From Fragilaria crotonensis (Eukaryota > Bacillariophyta > Fragilariophyceae > Fragilariales > Fragilariaceae): a stretch of 64,000 nt of DNA. Shown here in pieces: positions 33,701 through 42,988 of this stretch (position 1 is its first letter; each line of letters opens with the position of its first letter). Location of the stretch: the NCBI GenBank assembly GCA_022925895.1, contig JAKSYS010000084.1, positions 1 to 64,000 on the forward strand, written 5' to 3'. The notes beneath the pieces are model-generated. The model did no database searches and was not told where the DNA came from. It saw only the letters and a list, made by a program, of their open reading frames with translations. Both the position numbers and the translations under genes were made by a program.

Positions 33701-36700
33701 GTTGCGCAACTCGGTAGAGGATATACTCGAAGTGTGGAAGGAAGTCAATCGAGAAGTTGATGCCGTTGGTAGGGACTGGAGTGAGGTCAGAGTAGACATC
33801 CATGTAGTAGGTTTCCTCATTTGCTTCTGTTGGTTGCAGGGTAAACAGTTGGAGGAAGTCCAGAGGTTGGCAGACCACATAGTTGATTGCAAGTGTGTCA
33901 TCATTGACAGCATCAAGATCCAATTGAACAAGAGAGGGCCTGGTAATCATGGGGAAGCAGGTTGCAAAGTTGGACAAGAACAGATCTGCAGGTGGGAGGT
34001 TGCCAATATGGAAGCGGTTGTTGGATAATTCTGGTTCCCTCGATCGTCGTCGCGTCTTGCGATTAATGAGACCGTGTTCGAATAAGGCAAGGCGAATGAT
34101 TGTCTGGGCAGTTCGCAAGGCGATCGATCGTTGTTCCTCGTCGTCCAATCGAAAAGAATTCGTGTATGCGACAAGATAGGGATTCGCGCGAGCGAAATTC
34201 AATTCCACGCGAAACATTTTCCGGTAGCGTTTCAATCCGCGATAAGGAATGCAAAAGGCAGGGAAAAGATCGGCTTCAAAGAAGGCATGGTTAGCAAAGC
34301 GGGGGAGCGTCCGAAAAGTAGTGGTATCAGGGAACAAACTTAGAGCGGCAGCGGTAGACTTGATATCTTTGGCGATCTGGAACAAGTGTTTCGGGTAGAG
34401 GTCGTGTTGATGAAATCCGTGTCGGTGGTAGGTGGTGTGGCGGTGGTGGGTTATGTAGTAGAGTCGGAGCGCGTAGATGAGTCCGACAGCACATTTCGTT
34501 TCCATCGGGCAGTAGGGAGGGTTTTCGTAGAAGTCGCGGGTGATGTCGTAGTACTTATCCGGGATGCCGAAGGTCAAAAGGGAGCGTTGTTCGTCTGTGA
34601 AATGCTGGGTTAGCAAGTTGGTAGCACGGTTCAGAGTGTGAATCATGCCGAGTAGGTAGAACTTGTCGTCGCGGGAATACCGAGGGGAGTTGGGACTTGG
34701 CATCTGGTGTCTGAGAGTGATGTGGCGCGATATAGGCTTCATGTCGGGTGACGTGATGTCGCGAATGTGATGCACTTCCGGTGGAGCGGCGAGAAAGTTG
34801 AGACAGAAAGCTGCAATAGTGGTGCTGATTTCGATGCAAAGCGGTAGGTCGCGTAGATGGATGGTACCGTTCAGTGGGTCGTCCAGCGTAGCTTCTGAGA
34901 ACATCAAGGCCGACGATGGATGGTGAGCTGGGTCCTGGAACATTGCATAAGGGCGTTGGTGAACTGGGGCAAGAGGGTTCAAATGCCTTAGGGGCGGTTC
35001 AGGAAAAATTGGGGGTAGCATCCGGACTGGTTGTTGAATTGCTGCTTCGGGTAGCTCATTAAGTGCTTCCAAAATTGGGTTAGTTGCACTTTCTTCCACA
35101 AATTCCTCTTCAATGCTTTCAATGATCATGGGTTCTGGCATGATTTCAACTTCTGGTAAGACTTCAGGGTCAGGAACAGGGTCAGAAGCAGGGTAAAAGT
35201 TAACAGATGGCTTAGTTGGTGAATTATCACTGGGGGAGTAATAATTTTCACCAACATCAGCACAATCAGAGTCAGGGAAGAGGGGTAAATCTTCCAATTT
35301 GATAGGAACAGGATGCTGGACACTCAAGGAAGTGGAGGAGAGGCTGGGATCAGTGGGATTGTGGGCTCTGTAGGCACACTGGGGTGGACTGGATTGGATA
35401 GCCGTACCGTCCACGACAGTAAACTCGACAGTATCATCATCATCACAGTACGATTCCAAGGCCTTTTCTTCAGCAGTTAGGGGGCCGCGTGGTGCAAAGT
35501 GGACAAAAGGGTCGATATCAAACGAGTCATCGGTAGGCGAAGCGGGCTGGGAAAATGGTCGAGTGGATGCGTCATCGGCAGAATGGTCATTGACGTTGGG
35601 ACGCGGGGACGGTGTCTCAGGATAACACGGACTGTGAATACGGCGGTTGTCGGGGGACAGTGGCGCTGACGCGAAGGGAGTTTGAACGGAATCGGGAGTT
35701 TCGGCACAAAAATTACGAGTCCCGAGTTCAGCGCTGCGGTCATGACACGTCATAGTTTTCGTTCGCGAGGCTGCAGAGTTGTCGACGTCCACCAATACGC
35801 GCGGGGGCGAGGGAAAACTTTGGGCGGTCATTTCTCGAGAACCATCTGTCGGAATTCGCTCAAATTTGGCCAGGATGTCGACCATACGGTGTGCTGGCGG
35901 CTTGGAGTGTGAGTTTCGTTGCCCGATTACGCTGCGAACGAGGATGAGCAAATCAAGAATGGGCATCAACTGTTCATCTCCAGTCATCTTGATGGCAACT
36001 ATGACAAGGTCTTCAAGGTCATCATGATGCTGTAGAAAGCCAGTGTACTCAGTGAGGGTTGGAGTATAACCAAAGGAAGCAATTCTGTGGGTAAAAGTGG
36101 CGATTTCTGACTCCAGGCCAGGATGTCTGGGGTGGATGAGTGTGGGAGGTTCTTTGGATTCTCCCTGGCATTGCTTTCTGGCTGGGAGGGGCTGATACCT
36201 TGATGGTGAAGGATGGAATGGGAGGTTAAAAAGATGAGCAAAGAGACAGTCATGGAGATCTTTGCATGTCTTCTGAAGGGTGGTGAAGCCAGATGGATTC
36301 ATGCACCCGGGAGCTTGAAAAATTGGATGGTGAGCAGGTTGGTCAAAGTTGGTCAAGGTGGTAACTTTTCCGGTAGGACTGCTTGGAGTGTTGGCTCTGG
36401 ACTTGTAGGTGAGCGTGGGAGGCGAGTTTGGAGCGTTCTCGGGCGTTTTCAAGTCGTTCGTATCATCGGTGAGATCGATTACGTTGTGTTTGTCGGGGTT
36501 AGTGCGGCGCTTGGCGGCAGTAGTAGTGTGCTCCTCTGTAGTAAAAACATCAGTAGGTCCAATGTTATTGCTCATAACATTGGTAGATGCAGCAGGTAAG
36601 GTAGTTGGACCGTTTTTGTTTGTAGTTGCGCCCATTTTGTGGTAGGAGTTGTCCATGGTAGTTGTGGTTGTAGTGGTCTGCATCTTTGCAGCCTTCTTGG

Positions 36701-37508
36701 TGGTAGAAGTAGCCCTGTGGCTAACTTTAGTGTCCTGCTGTGGTGGAGCTGCAAAAGCCTGCTGCTTGCGCTCGTCGGGGTGGAGGTTGCGATCCTCTTC
36801 AATGATATCATCGATGTCGTCGTAGGTTAACTTACAGACGTCAAAATAGGCCGCACCTTTCTCGGAGGTGCGCCTCTTCTTCTTGTTCGGGAGGGCCTGA
36901 TCGTCATCAGGGGTAGTGCTGGTTGGAGAAGGGATGTAACGGACACGGGAGGTGAGCTTGGATTTCTTCGGAGATCCATAGGCTAGGGCACCTTTGTAGA
37001 GGGCGGGATGGGTGGGCGTGTCAGGAGGGACAGGAGATGCGCCGAGTTCGGCGGGGTGGTCGACGTTAGCGTCGAACGCGTCAGGGTTAGCGCCTTTGGA
37101 GGCGGACCTAGAGGCGCGAGGGGCAAGGGAGGGCGGAGGTAAGTTCTGCATGGTGGACTTGAAAAGTTCTGTTGCCTTCAAGGGTGAGTTTAAATCCGTT
37201 GCTGGCGAATCCAAAAGGCGAGGGAAATTAATAGCAGTTAAGCGTAGGTTCTTAACGGCCGTAGGTAGATTCGACCAATGATCGGAGACATCATTGGTCG
37301 AGTATTTTTCCTCGACGGTAGAGCCTTGGACCGGTGGTACGAGGCGAGCAACCATGACAGTATTCGTGTGATCGGTACGCGAGTACTGGCCGACGGTAGA
37401 CTTAAGGTTAGTAGGACCTAGGAGTCTGCCGTCGGACTTGACGGGAGAGGAAGCGAACGTGACGGATCGTCCAGCTTTGGGCGTAGGAGTCCTGAAGATG
37501 TGGACCAT
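30735..37508 (-). CDS. giant gag-type protein of element G (2,257 residues)
   Basis: This is one open frame of 2,257 codons. The first ATG (37508) lies inside the LTR, so residues 1-51 are LTR-coded; a second ATG at 37353 overlaps the primer-binding site. Residues about 1-880 are disordered-looking, rich in Pro, Ser and Thr, with a nuclear-localisation-like NKKKRR at about 208-213. Residues about 880-1510 look folded, with evenly spaced hydrophobics, many Tyr and His, and text such as FCLNFLAAPPEVHHI and GLIYALRLYYITHHRH. A second low-complexity linker follows. Residues about 1850-2040 resemble a copia capsid-type gag domain (LAYPTDLQARRRHFNTFIDN). A Pro/Asn-rich tail carries one CCHC knuckle (CNNCGRLGHYARNC, about 2185-2200). 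I recognise nothing in the folded middle region. Confidence 0.85.
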   Translation of the reverse strand: MVHIFRTPTPKAGRSVTFASSPVKSDGRLLGPTNLKSTVGQYSRTDHTNTVMVARLVPPVQGSTVEEKYSTNDVSDHWSNLPTAVKNLRLTAINFPRLLDSPATDLNSPLKATELFKSTMQNLPPPSLAPRASRSASKGANPDAFDANVDHPAELGASPVPPDTPTHPALYKGALAYGSPKKSKLTSRVRYIPSPTSTTPDDDQALPNKKKRRTSEKGAAYFDVCKLTYDDIDDIIEEDRNLHPDERKQQAFAAPPQQDTKVSHRATSTTKKAAKMQTTTTTTTMDNSYHKMGATTNKNGPTTLPAASTNVMSNNIGPTDVFTTEEHTTTAAKRRTNPDKHNVIDLTDDTNDLKTPENAPNSPPTLTYKSRANTPSSPTGKVTTLTNFDQPAHHPIFQAPGCMNPSGFTTLQKTCKDLHDCLFAHLFNLPFHPSPSRYQPLPARKQCQGESKEPPTLIHPRHPGLESEIATFTHRIASFGYTPTLTEYTGFLQHHDDLEDLVIVAIKMTGDEQLMPILDLLILVRSVIGQRNSHSKPPAHRMVDILAKFERIPTDGSREMTAQSFPSPPRVLVDVDNSAASRTKTMTCHDRSAELGTRNFCAETPDSVQTPFASAPLSPDNRRIHSPCYPETPSPRPNVNDHSADDASTRPFSQPASPTDDSFDIDPFVHFAPRGPLTAEEKALESYCDDDDTVEFTVVDGTAIQSSPPQCAYRAHNPTDPSLSSTSLSVQHPVPIKLEDLPLFPDSDCADVGENYYSPSDNSPTKPSVNFYPASDPVPDPEVLPEVEIMPEPMIIESIEEEFVEESATNPILEALNELPEAAIQQPVRMLPPIFPEPPLRHLNPLAPVHQRPYAMFQDPAHHPSSALMFSEATLDDPLNGTIHLRDLPLCIEISTTIAAFCLNFLAAPPEVHHIRDITSPDMKPISRHITLRHQMPSPNSPRYSRDDKFYLLGMIHTLNRATNLLTQHFTDEQRSLLTFGIPDKYYDITRDFYENPPYCPMETKCAVGLIYALRLYYITHHRHTTYHRHGFHQHDLYPKHLFQIAKDIKSTAAALSLFPDTTTFRTLPRFANHAFFEADLFPAFCIPYRGLKRYRKMFRVELNFARANPYLVAYTNSFRLDDEEQRSIALRTAQTIIRLALFEHGLINRKTRRRSREPELSNNRFHIGNLPPADLFLSNFATCFPMITRPSLVQLDLDAVNDDTLAINYVVCQPLDFLQLFTLQPTEANEETYYMDVYSDLTPVPTNGINFSIDFLPHFEYILYRVAQLVNPKDPTGILPRNHPPPHVIMFQGSPLASNSYSNGSSTEIAKPTARAGIFPTTLNHDQQPIISNRDGEPYNRLSVQALFKVQLAKPILSHHIGDPDWIPISAANLRRHPDSSKYHVVRDPKTVPFSLAIRMIPVFTTGPLEESIYQAWALPHLIDALRDPEIQLFNNHLSYYYNEKESHPEFPFIDQMGPDSPFSANGYNGESSLQCLSYPGCYAGYLPFSICDSLGCPNQMELVTSNNIITFQQDKTTFSGPHFACLAVKTRRSALFSDPTRTPDPQHEIPAQNDPQNENLATNEPETTVFTHDEPDSEIYTQTDTTSENPTQNDAHSTETHSQQLISDAETTYDEHAQETQQLPGTQPNLAFLPPNSPETSSSHTETPSNSPPTAKSTTGPLKRFSDAFSGILTPKNVKLPHDPATTDSNPQPPISTTFSTTPKIIPSKNLPPRNSNPQPPNPSQNLSQPQTQQSKIIQPPNTKPTKSTQKTANSENDHQTPPENQKLASARPTPRQATHATFAYPPTVDTFFDDDTDHDSEQDPKHIQHTSPDALTSSTRTDFTYPPIEDLTKTLLKYAKNANLRKLAYPTDLQARRRHFNTFIDNLRIVCNISPWTRQVFDLWPKQVSYSHPFVGTALYNLIFTNVCDPCQKHIIDGLPDARTAILTLRRHCAPLTPDHVERTREAFCSIKQPHHEVATSYLNRIRILTRDCYHAGIPNTDAELIKRTVRGGSNHSFYAASYQRFDADIRRAELNDEALPPFAELESHLLNIDESRGLTLPSQNQRNYNQHAHSTRQQSHHFQSRHPQTTHRVFTQRQQQAFSSILRPYTNPNGNNQNRSHPPRPPQNHSRPFRPPTTPSRPPFNNPNLRRPPPPSPRPSNQHQRNNRPPFRPTSNPNQRPSPNGSNINQSRNSASNAATIVCNNCGRLGHYARNCTNPRSNQNNRASNPQRSTNNENAAPRNQQRAYFVTDSSQDSQNPSRYHHQAFKASSP

Positions 37509-37954
37509 GATGGTAGATTTGTTGTTACAAATATGTAGAAGATGTAGAACTAAGTAGTAAAGGCCTTTACTGTTTTTGGTTTGTGGAAATTATAAGTTAA
37601 AATGTAGATGAAAAATGAAAGTGAGATCTCCAATATTAGTTGGAGTCTCACAAAAGTTATGTTGCTTTAATCCCACTTGTTGAGTGGTGTTTGAGTTATG
37701 AATCCCATAGTAAAAGTTGTGTTGTCAATAAAATTGACAACACAACAGATTTGAATACTTAGGGAAACTCAGGGCAACATGATTTAAATTCCTTGCGTGG
37801 TCGCGGGATTGAGAGTTCTGATTCGCAGAACTACTGGAGCGAGTCACGGACAGACGAAGGAAAATAAAGGACTGTCTACCGTATTACCGTATGGTATTTA
37901 ACCTTACAGTAATTACGAGTGACAGTGTGACAGAGTGACAGTAGATCTCTAACA
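37355..37954 (-). repeat. 5' LTR of element G (600 bp)
   Basis: It is the same as the left LTR. The gag-type frame begins in this LTR at 37508 and leaves it at 37355. The promoter should lie between 37508 and 37954, reading leftward and facing away from the host gene at 38308. Confidence 0.95.
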
Positions 37955-38307
37955 CCAAGCACTGCCTATGACATACTGTACCAGTACCTTAAGGCATCCA
38001 CTTGTAGCCGTTCTGCCAGTACAAGTACTATCGTTAAAGTACGAGTAGAGCGCAGTACATATCTACGAACAAAAATGGAAAAGGCGGGAGGTCGAACTCG
38101 ACGCCATCTTGCTTAGCTAATTACGTGTTCGCACTTGTTTTCAATAAATTTTTCGCGAAAAAAGCCGGCGACACGGATGGTTCGGCAAAATCAGATTTCT
38201 TCACGTTGCTTCTACGTAGAATTGATAGCAAGATGAGGTGTGTTGCCGGACGTTCCCGATGTAGTTTGCGCACGTCCACAAAACATTAATTCACTAAAAG
38301 ATTGAAC
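37955..38307 (+). promoter_or_regulatory. short upstream region of the ARM-fold gene
   Basis: About 350 bp separate the 5' LTR of element G from the start codon of the next gene. The stretch is rich in GTAC words (for example CCAGTACAAGTACT) and contains no frame of note. The promoter and 5' leader of the gene should lie here, unless the LTR itself contributes. No TATA box stands out. Confidence 0.35.
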
Positions 38308-40096
38308 ATGAGCGAGTCGGTCGGCAAGGAGAATCAAGCCACCACAAAACTTCACGAAACTGAACCTTTCTTGAAAAGCGGTACGTGAATTTGTCCTCAG
38401 AGAAGATGAACGTGCTGCCGTTCGTTGCTGACACAGCGAAACATAACTCGCAGCATGCGCAGAGACACCAACACCTGAAGAACTGCTACCGTCCCTCACG
38501 AATGGATCAAAACATTGCAACCGAAAGGACAAGAATGCGCACGACGATGAGGTGCAATATGGAGTTGCATATGCCTTGGCTCGATCCCTCACCTCGAATC
38601 TCGTTCTCAGGCACGACCAAGGCGATGGCGACACGTCGTTCCTCGTGCCGGTCGGGCATGAGAGAGCAAGTCGTATATCCGGTTTATGCACCGCATTGGA
38701 ACGAGTACTCCATTGCTATGACAAAATTCTCGTTGCACATTTAGACGATCTGATAGGCCTAGGTTTATTGACATCGCTGGTACGAATCGTTGAAGTCTTC
38801 CTCCCATACGACAACTCATGTGTTGCTCGCGATGTTGCCCTCAGCAAGACATCGAGAATCCTCTTTCTTGTTTCCAAGAACGCCGTTGATTTTCCAAGGG
38901 AAATCGTATCAGTGCTTCGAAGCTTGATGTGTGCTGATATCTCATCCGACGCACGAATTGACGCAGCCTGTGCCGTTGCAAGTTTGATGGCACATCCCCG
39001 TTCTTCAGGAGTTCCGCATCTCAAGAAGGAGCTGATTAAAGCCGCCCCCTTCGTCATTTCAACTCTCTCGACAGCTTCCGACAGCCCACCTGCCGAACAG
39101 CTACCCGATGTATCGAGAGCATTACTTCAAATTGCTCGCAGCTCGAGGACTTGCCTTCTCAGGATATCAAGTCGACGAGACACAGTCGTCAACATGGTTC
39201 AACTGATGCAAATCAGAGCCACACAATCCGATGTGCTCAGACTGACCGCATTGCTATTGAATTGCGACGCCACCGCCAAGAACTTGTGGAGCTCCAGCCC
39301 GTCTACCGGCTTGCTCGTTCTCCAGGCATTGGCAAAGTTAGCTCGGACCGATCACGTCCAGGACCCGAACAAGGACCTTGCGATTTCCATCCTCATGTCC
39401 GTACTCAATTCGGACGGTCTCACCTTTCACCACAAGCATATTGTCAACCACGCACTTATCGGTGTTGCACACGCCGAGCCCAACGCTCAACTGAGAACAG
39501 AGGTGGCCTCTGGTATATGTAGGTATTTATTGAAGAAAAAGGACAAGGTCGATGAGGAATCCAAGATTCTTTACCCAACTATTTTAGATTTTCTCCAGTT
39601 CCCTATCAATTCTGTCCGAATGGAAGCGCTCTTCACACTCGACGCCTGCACCTCTAGTAAGGAAGCTGCTGCAGTGCTCATGGCCGAGTACGGGTTTGTG
39701 GATAGTATCGCAGCATTCATTCATGATTCCAATGTCAAGCGGGATCATGAAGAAATGGCATTGTCCATCCTGCGCAATTGTTCCAAAGACGAAGAGTGCG
39801 CCAAAACTATCTGTCTCAACACCGCTCTACTTACAGCAATAGTACAACACACAATCGACCAAACTTTCACGACAAAGTCGTCATTTGAGTTCAAGTCCCT
39901 GGAGATTATTTTCAACATTATGAAGTCTCCATCAAATCGCGTCAATTTCAAGGAATTCACAGAATTACTCCCTTGGCTTGCTACAGCTGCCGCTGTTACA
40001 GAAAGTGATGGCATGAAAAAGAAGCTTGTTGAGACAATCCTTCAGCTTTCACAAGTCTATCTGCAAGGCGAGATTTCGAATCGTTTCTTGGTTTAG
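38308..40096 (+). CDS. armadillo-type helical-repeat protein, two exons
   Basis: This is a host gene. Exon 1 (38308-38380) encodes MSESVGKENQATTKLHETEP and a few more residues. A GT-AG intron of 82 bp (38381-38462, donor GTACGTG, acceptor GCGCAG) joins codon phase 1 exactly to exon 2 (38463-40096), giving 568 residues and a TAG stop. The protein is an all-helical alternation of Leu/Ala-rich segments, for example DARIDAACAVASLMAHP, LRLTALLLNCDATAKNLW and SVRMEALFTLDACTSSKEAA, typical of the ARM/HEAT superfamily. It has no signal peptide or membrane segment, so a soluble scaffold role is likely. A specific ortholog is not recognised. The start is chosen because it opens the only frame that splices cleanly. 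Element G lies 350 bp upstream, head to head. Confidence 0.8.
38381..38462 (+). other. intron of the ARM-fold gene (82 bp)
   Basis: The donor is GTACGTGAAT and the acceptor CATGCGCAG. Removing it joins ...AAAAGCG to AGACACC and restores one frame from 38308 to 40096. Its length is typical of diatom introns. Unspliced reading meets a stop three codons into the intron. Confidence 0.75.
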
Positions 40097-41999
40097 TATT
40101 GTTTTGCTGCAGCGAGTCAGGCAACTCAATTGTCCGAAACCGTTCGCATCATCGCGGAGCGAGTCAAAGCCACCAGACCGATACTGGCGGATTCTGGCGT
40201 AATCTCGTGAAAATATGGCGTCTTGCACATGTGAGCTTCGTTGGGGTCGGCTTGGAAGGACTGAGCTCGCACACCGTAAGAAATAGGCCGGTGAAATAGC
40301 TCTGGGGATTTGCACGGGTTCCACCGACTCTATGGTTTTTTCTCCAACAATACACGCAGTCAGTACGTGAAGCTGTGTTTTCCCTACACGGGAGCGATAC
40401 TCGTTCGCGAGCAGGCTGTGCGACGGCAAGTCAGAAGACATTTGGCTGATATGTATCGTGATCGACACTTGTGTATGAGACGCGAGCACTGGAGTTGCTG
40501 TTTCACGATGCGGCAACCCATGACAATCAAACCACAATAACTACCAGAAATTGGATCTCTTCCAATCAACGAGTCTTTACTATAAAAGTATCGGAAGAGT
40601 ATGACAACATGCACTAAGTGGAATGCTTCGTTGCAAACATATTGAGGTGGGTTGAAGAATAACTAGGCAAAAGTCGTTGGACAGGAGTTGTGACGGAAAC
40701 CATCGTTTGGCATTCTGATCTTGGCCATGCCATGTTTGCGGCCGCAATGAGTAATGCGGATTTTGCCGTGATGATTATCGGGAATGATGGCAATAAGATG
40801 GACTTGCGAGTATTGAAGGGAATACGCATCCCGAAAGGAGTTGAGGGTGTCAATGGCAAGGAAATGACGGACATATTAGATTGCATGGATCCCACCTCAG
40901 CAACATCGGGCCGTTTTTGTAAAAGTCCGAAAGCACTGCGCCAAAGTCAGATCCATCGTGACGTCGTTCTTTCATTTTGTTCCGAGGTACGGTGGTTCAT
41001 GGGCTTCGACTTTCGTCAAGTTCAGCCCTAAGTTGGTAGGCGTAAACCGTTGAAGCCAAGCACCATTTAGGATTCTTGTGATGTAAGGCTCGATGTTGAG
41101 ACGACAACGCTCGGAGGATAGCTTTTCTCAAACAGCAGCATGAATTTGGTGGTGCCCTCCCCGCTTGGATAGCCGTTTCGATGCGACGTCAGGATCAACG
41201 CCGGTGAAGCAAATGCAGAAACATATTGCCTTACCTGTTCGTTCGCATCATCTCTATAGTCAATAACTATGACATCGTCATCGTGAGTTCTCGGTGCACA
41301 GTTTGGTGGAAGTTGGATAGGGTGGCTCGTGTTCTTGCGATTCCCGGCGCTCGAAAGTTGTGAACTCTCCGACAAGCGAGGTGTTGAATTCAATACTTTG
41401 GTATCGCTGCCTAGTCACGACGTATTGGCCGTTGAGGCTTGAGAAGAACGCTACTGAAATTCAACCGAAAAGGCAAGACCTACTGTAAACATCCGCTCGT
41501 GCAAGCAGCGCTACCGAATGAGCCTCTCGCATGGCGATCGTGCCCTGAATGGCAGCATGTTAGTAACGTGAGCCGATCGTGCGACGATCTGTCCGTAACA
41601 ATCATCCAGAGACTGTGGTAGATAAGGAGATAGGTATCCCTCACCACCATGTCCGAACACCTACGCCAGCTCGCGTGTATACCGCTTTGGACGGTCACAC
41701 GCGACGGCCAACCACGAAATGCCATGACCGACCGGTACGATGTATCTGACTTCTCATGATCCGCGATATCACTGCCCGCTTCCCGGCCCCCACGGCTTGC
41801 GGACGTTTGAACCTGCGCCTAAAGGAATGCTGTGGTGCAACCTACATGATGACACCGTGCCCAGATCCCACAGACACCCACGAAATAAAATCCATGGTCC
41901 TCGAAAAGGCGATGGAGAACATCAGAAGTGGCACCGGCAAATGGTGAAACATAACCATTTTTTTAATTAACCACTTTCCTCAACCCCTTGTCATGACAT
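40097..41999. other. gene-poor stretch with weak frames only
   Basis: The best frames are 40690-41031 (+, 113 codons, with an MTETIVWHSDLGHAMFAAAM start) and 41067-41393 (-, 108 codons, acidic HDDDVIVIDYRDDANEQ). I recognise neither. Either could be an exon or chance. A short + strand frame (41756-41947, containing PTDTHEIKSMVLEKAMENIR) may belong to the unrecognised gene that follows. Confidence 0.3.
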
Positions 42000-42988
42000 T
42001 TGCATAACTCGAGACCAGACCCTTCCATGAATACGGCCCCTCTTCAAATACACCCTTTCTTCACGTTAGCAACTCGGCATACCAACCACTCTCTAACTCC
42101 AACCCGGACGAACGAAATACCACCGTGGTCCAAGAATTTCGCACAAATGCACGCCGAAATGACGCTCAACCCCCGAGCGTTTTTCGCCCGACCCGACTCC
42201 ATGCACCGACTTCCAGGACCCAACACCAATGTCACACTCATCCGCCTCCTCCAAGAGATCATACTGACCTCGGAACCAATGCTTCATTTAGCATTCCACG
42301 ATCACACAACTCTACGGGATGTGCACGGTATGATCACCACATGCCGTTACATCCAGGAATCGCTCCTGCTGGGCACTCTGGAACGATGCCATTTCATGCA
42401 AGGCACATTCGACAACTGGATTGAGGCCACCAAGCAGCACACCAAATTCGAATTAGTGTGCAAACTCATTCGACCAGCTTCAGCAGGTTTGATTGAGACA
42501 CCCATCAACCGCCTCCGTGAACGTGCAAGCATGTCACTATCAATGGACACGGATACGCACAAGCAGCAGCAGTGAGCGCACCCTTTGAACGTTTCACCGG
42601 TATTGTGGGGCAATTCAGCATCGACCCCCCATACCAAGTCAACATAACAGAAGCTTTCTTCAACTCACTGAGCCACCGACTGCAAGGGAAAAAGCTGATA
42701 CGCAGGAATTACCAGCCCCCAACACCCCGTTCCAACTATGAACACCTCACGGCACTCCAAAGCCTCAAGGCCCAGACCATTGAAGAAGAGAGAGAGATGG
42801 AGACGAACATCCAAATGTTCCGGTCGACCATCGCGCCACAACAAACGCGACTCAATCAACTAAGTGGCGTCCGCACCTTCATGACATCAGACGAGCCACC
42901 CACCAACAACCCAGAGGTCAGCACGTATGACGACGATTACAATGCCGGTGATGTGACCCCTGAACCAAAGACTACCGATCGCAAGTAG
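42000..42988 (+). CDS. unrecognised coding region
   Basis: Two adjoining + strand frames (42000-42575 and 42572-42988) look like protein rather than noise. The first holds MHRLPGPNTNVTLIRLLQEI, a His-rich stretch and FELVCKLIRPASAGLIETPI. The second holds FSIDPPYQVNITEAFFNSL, a coiled-coil-like run (QSLKAQTIEEEREMETNIQM) and an acidic tail. The second has no ATG at its start; the join lies in an AGC/CAG repeat, so an intron or an older damaged gene is possible. The helical first part, coiled coil and acidic tail are vaguely gag-like, but no knuckle is seen. Function is unknown. Confidence 0.35.

Larger units (their letters stand above)
26183..37954 (-). mobile_element. Ty1/copia element G, 11.8 kb, apparently whole and very young
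   Basis: Two 600-bp LTRs (26183-26782 and 37355-37954) with TG...CA ends read as identical. They are flanked by the 5-bp duplication CCAAG (26178-26182 and 37955-37959). Just inside are a primer-binding site (37354 leftward, TGGTTGCTCGCCTCG on the minus strand) and a polypurine tract (AAGAGGGG, 26783-26790). The order is gag, protease (WLPDSGATSHYT), integrase, reverse transcriptase (FFVDDMLYAG) and RNase H, which is diagnostic for Ty1/copia. At 11.8 kb it is about twice the usual copia length. The excess is an approximately 1,800-residue extension ahead of gag. The reading frame changes about twice between gag and pol; whether this is family-style frameshifting or damage cannot be told. It is probably recent enough to be polymorphic. 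Confidence 0.95.

Noticed and set aside
38381-38401. shorter intron ending at TCCTCAG (38400)
   Set aside because: It would be only 20 bp and leaves the wrong phase; the acceptor at 38462 gives a normal length and a continuous frame.
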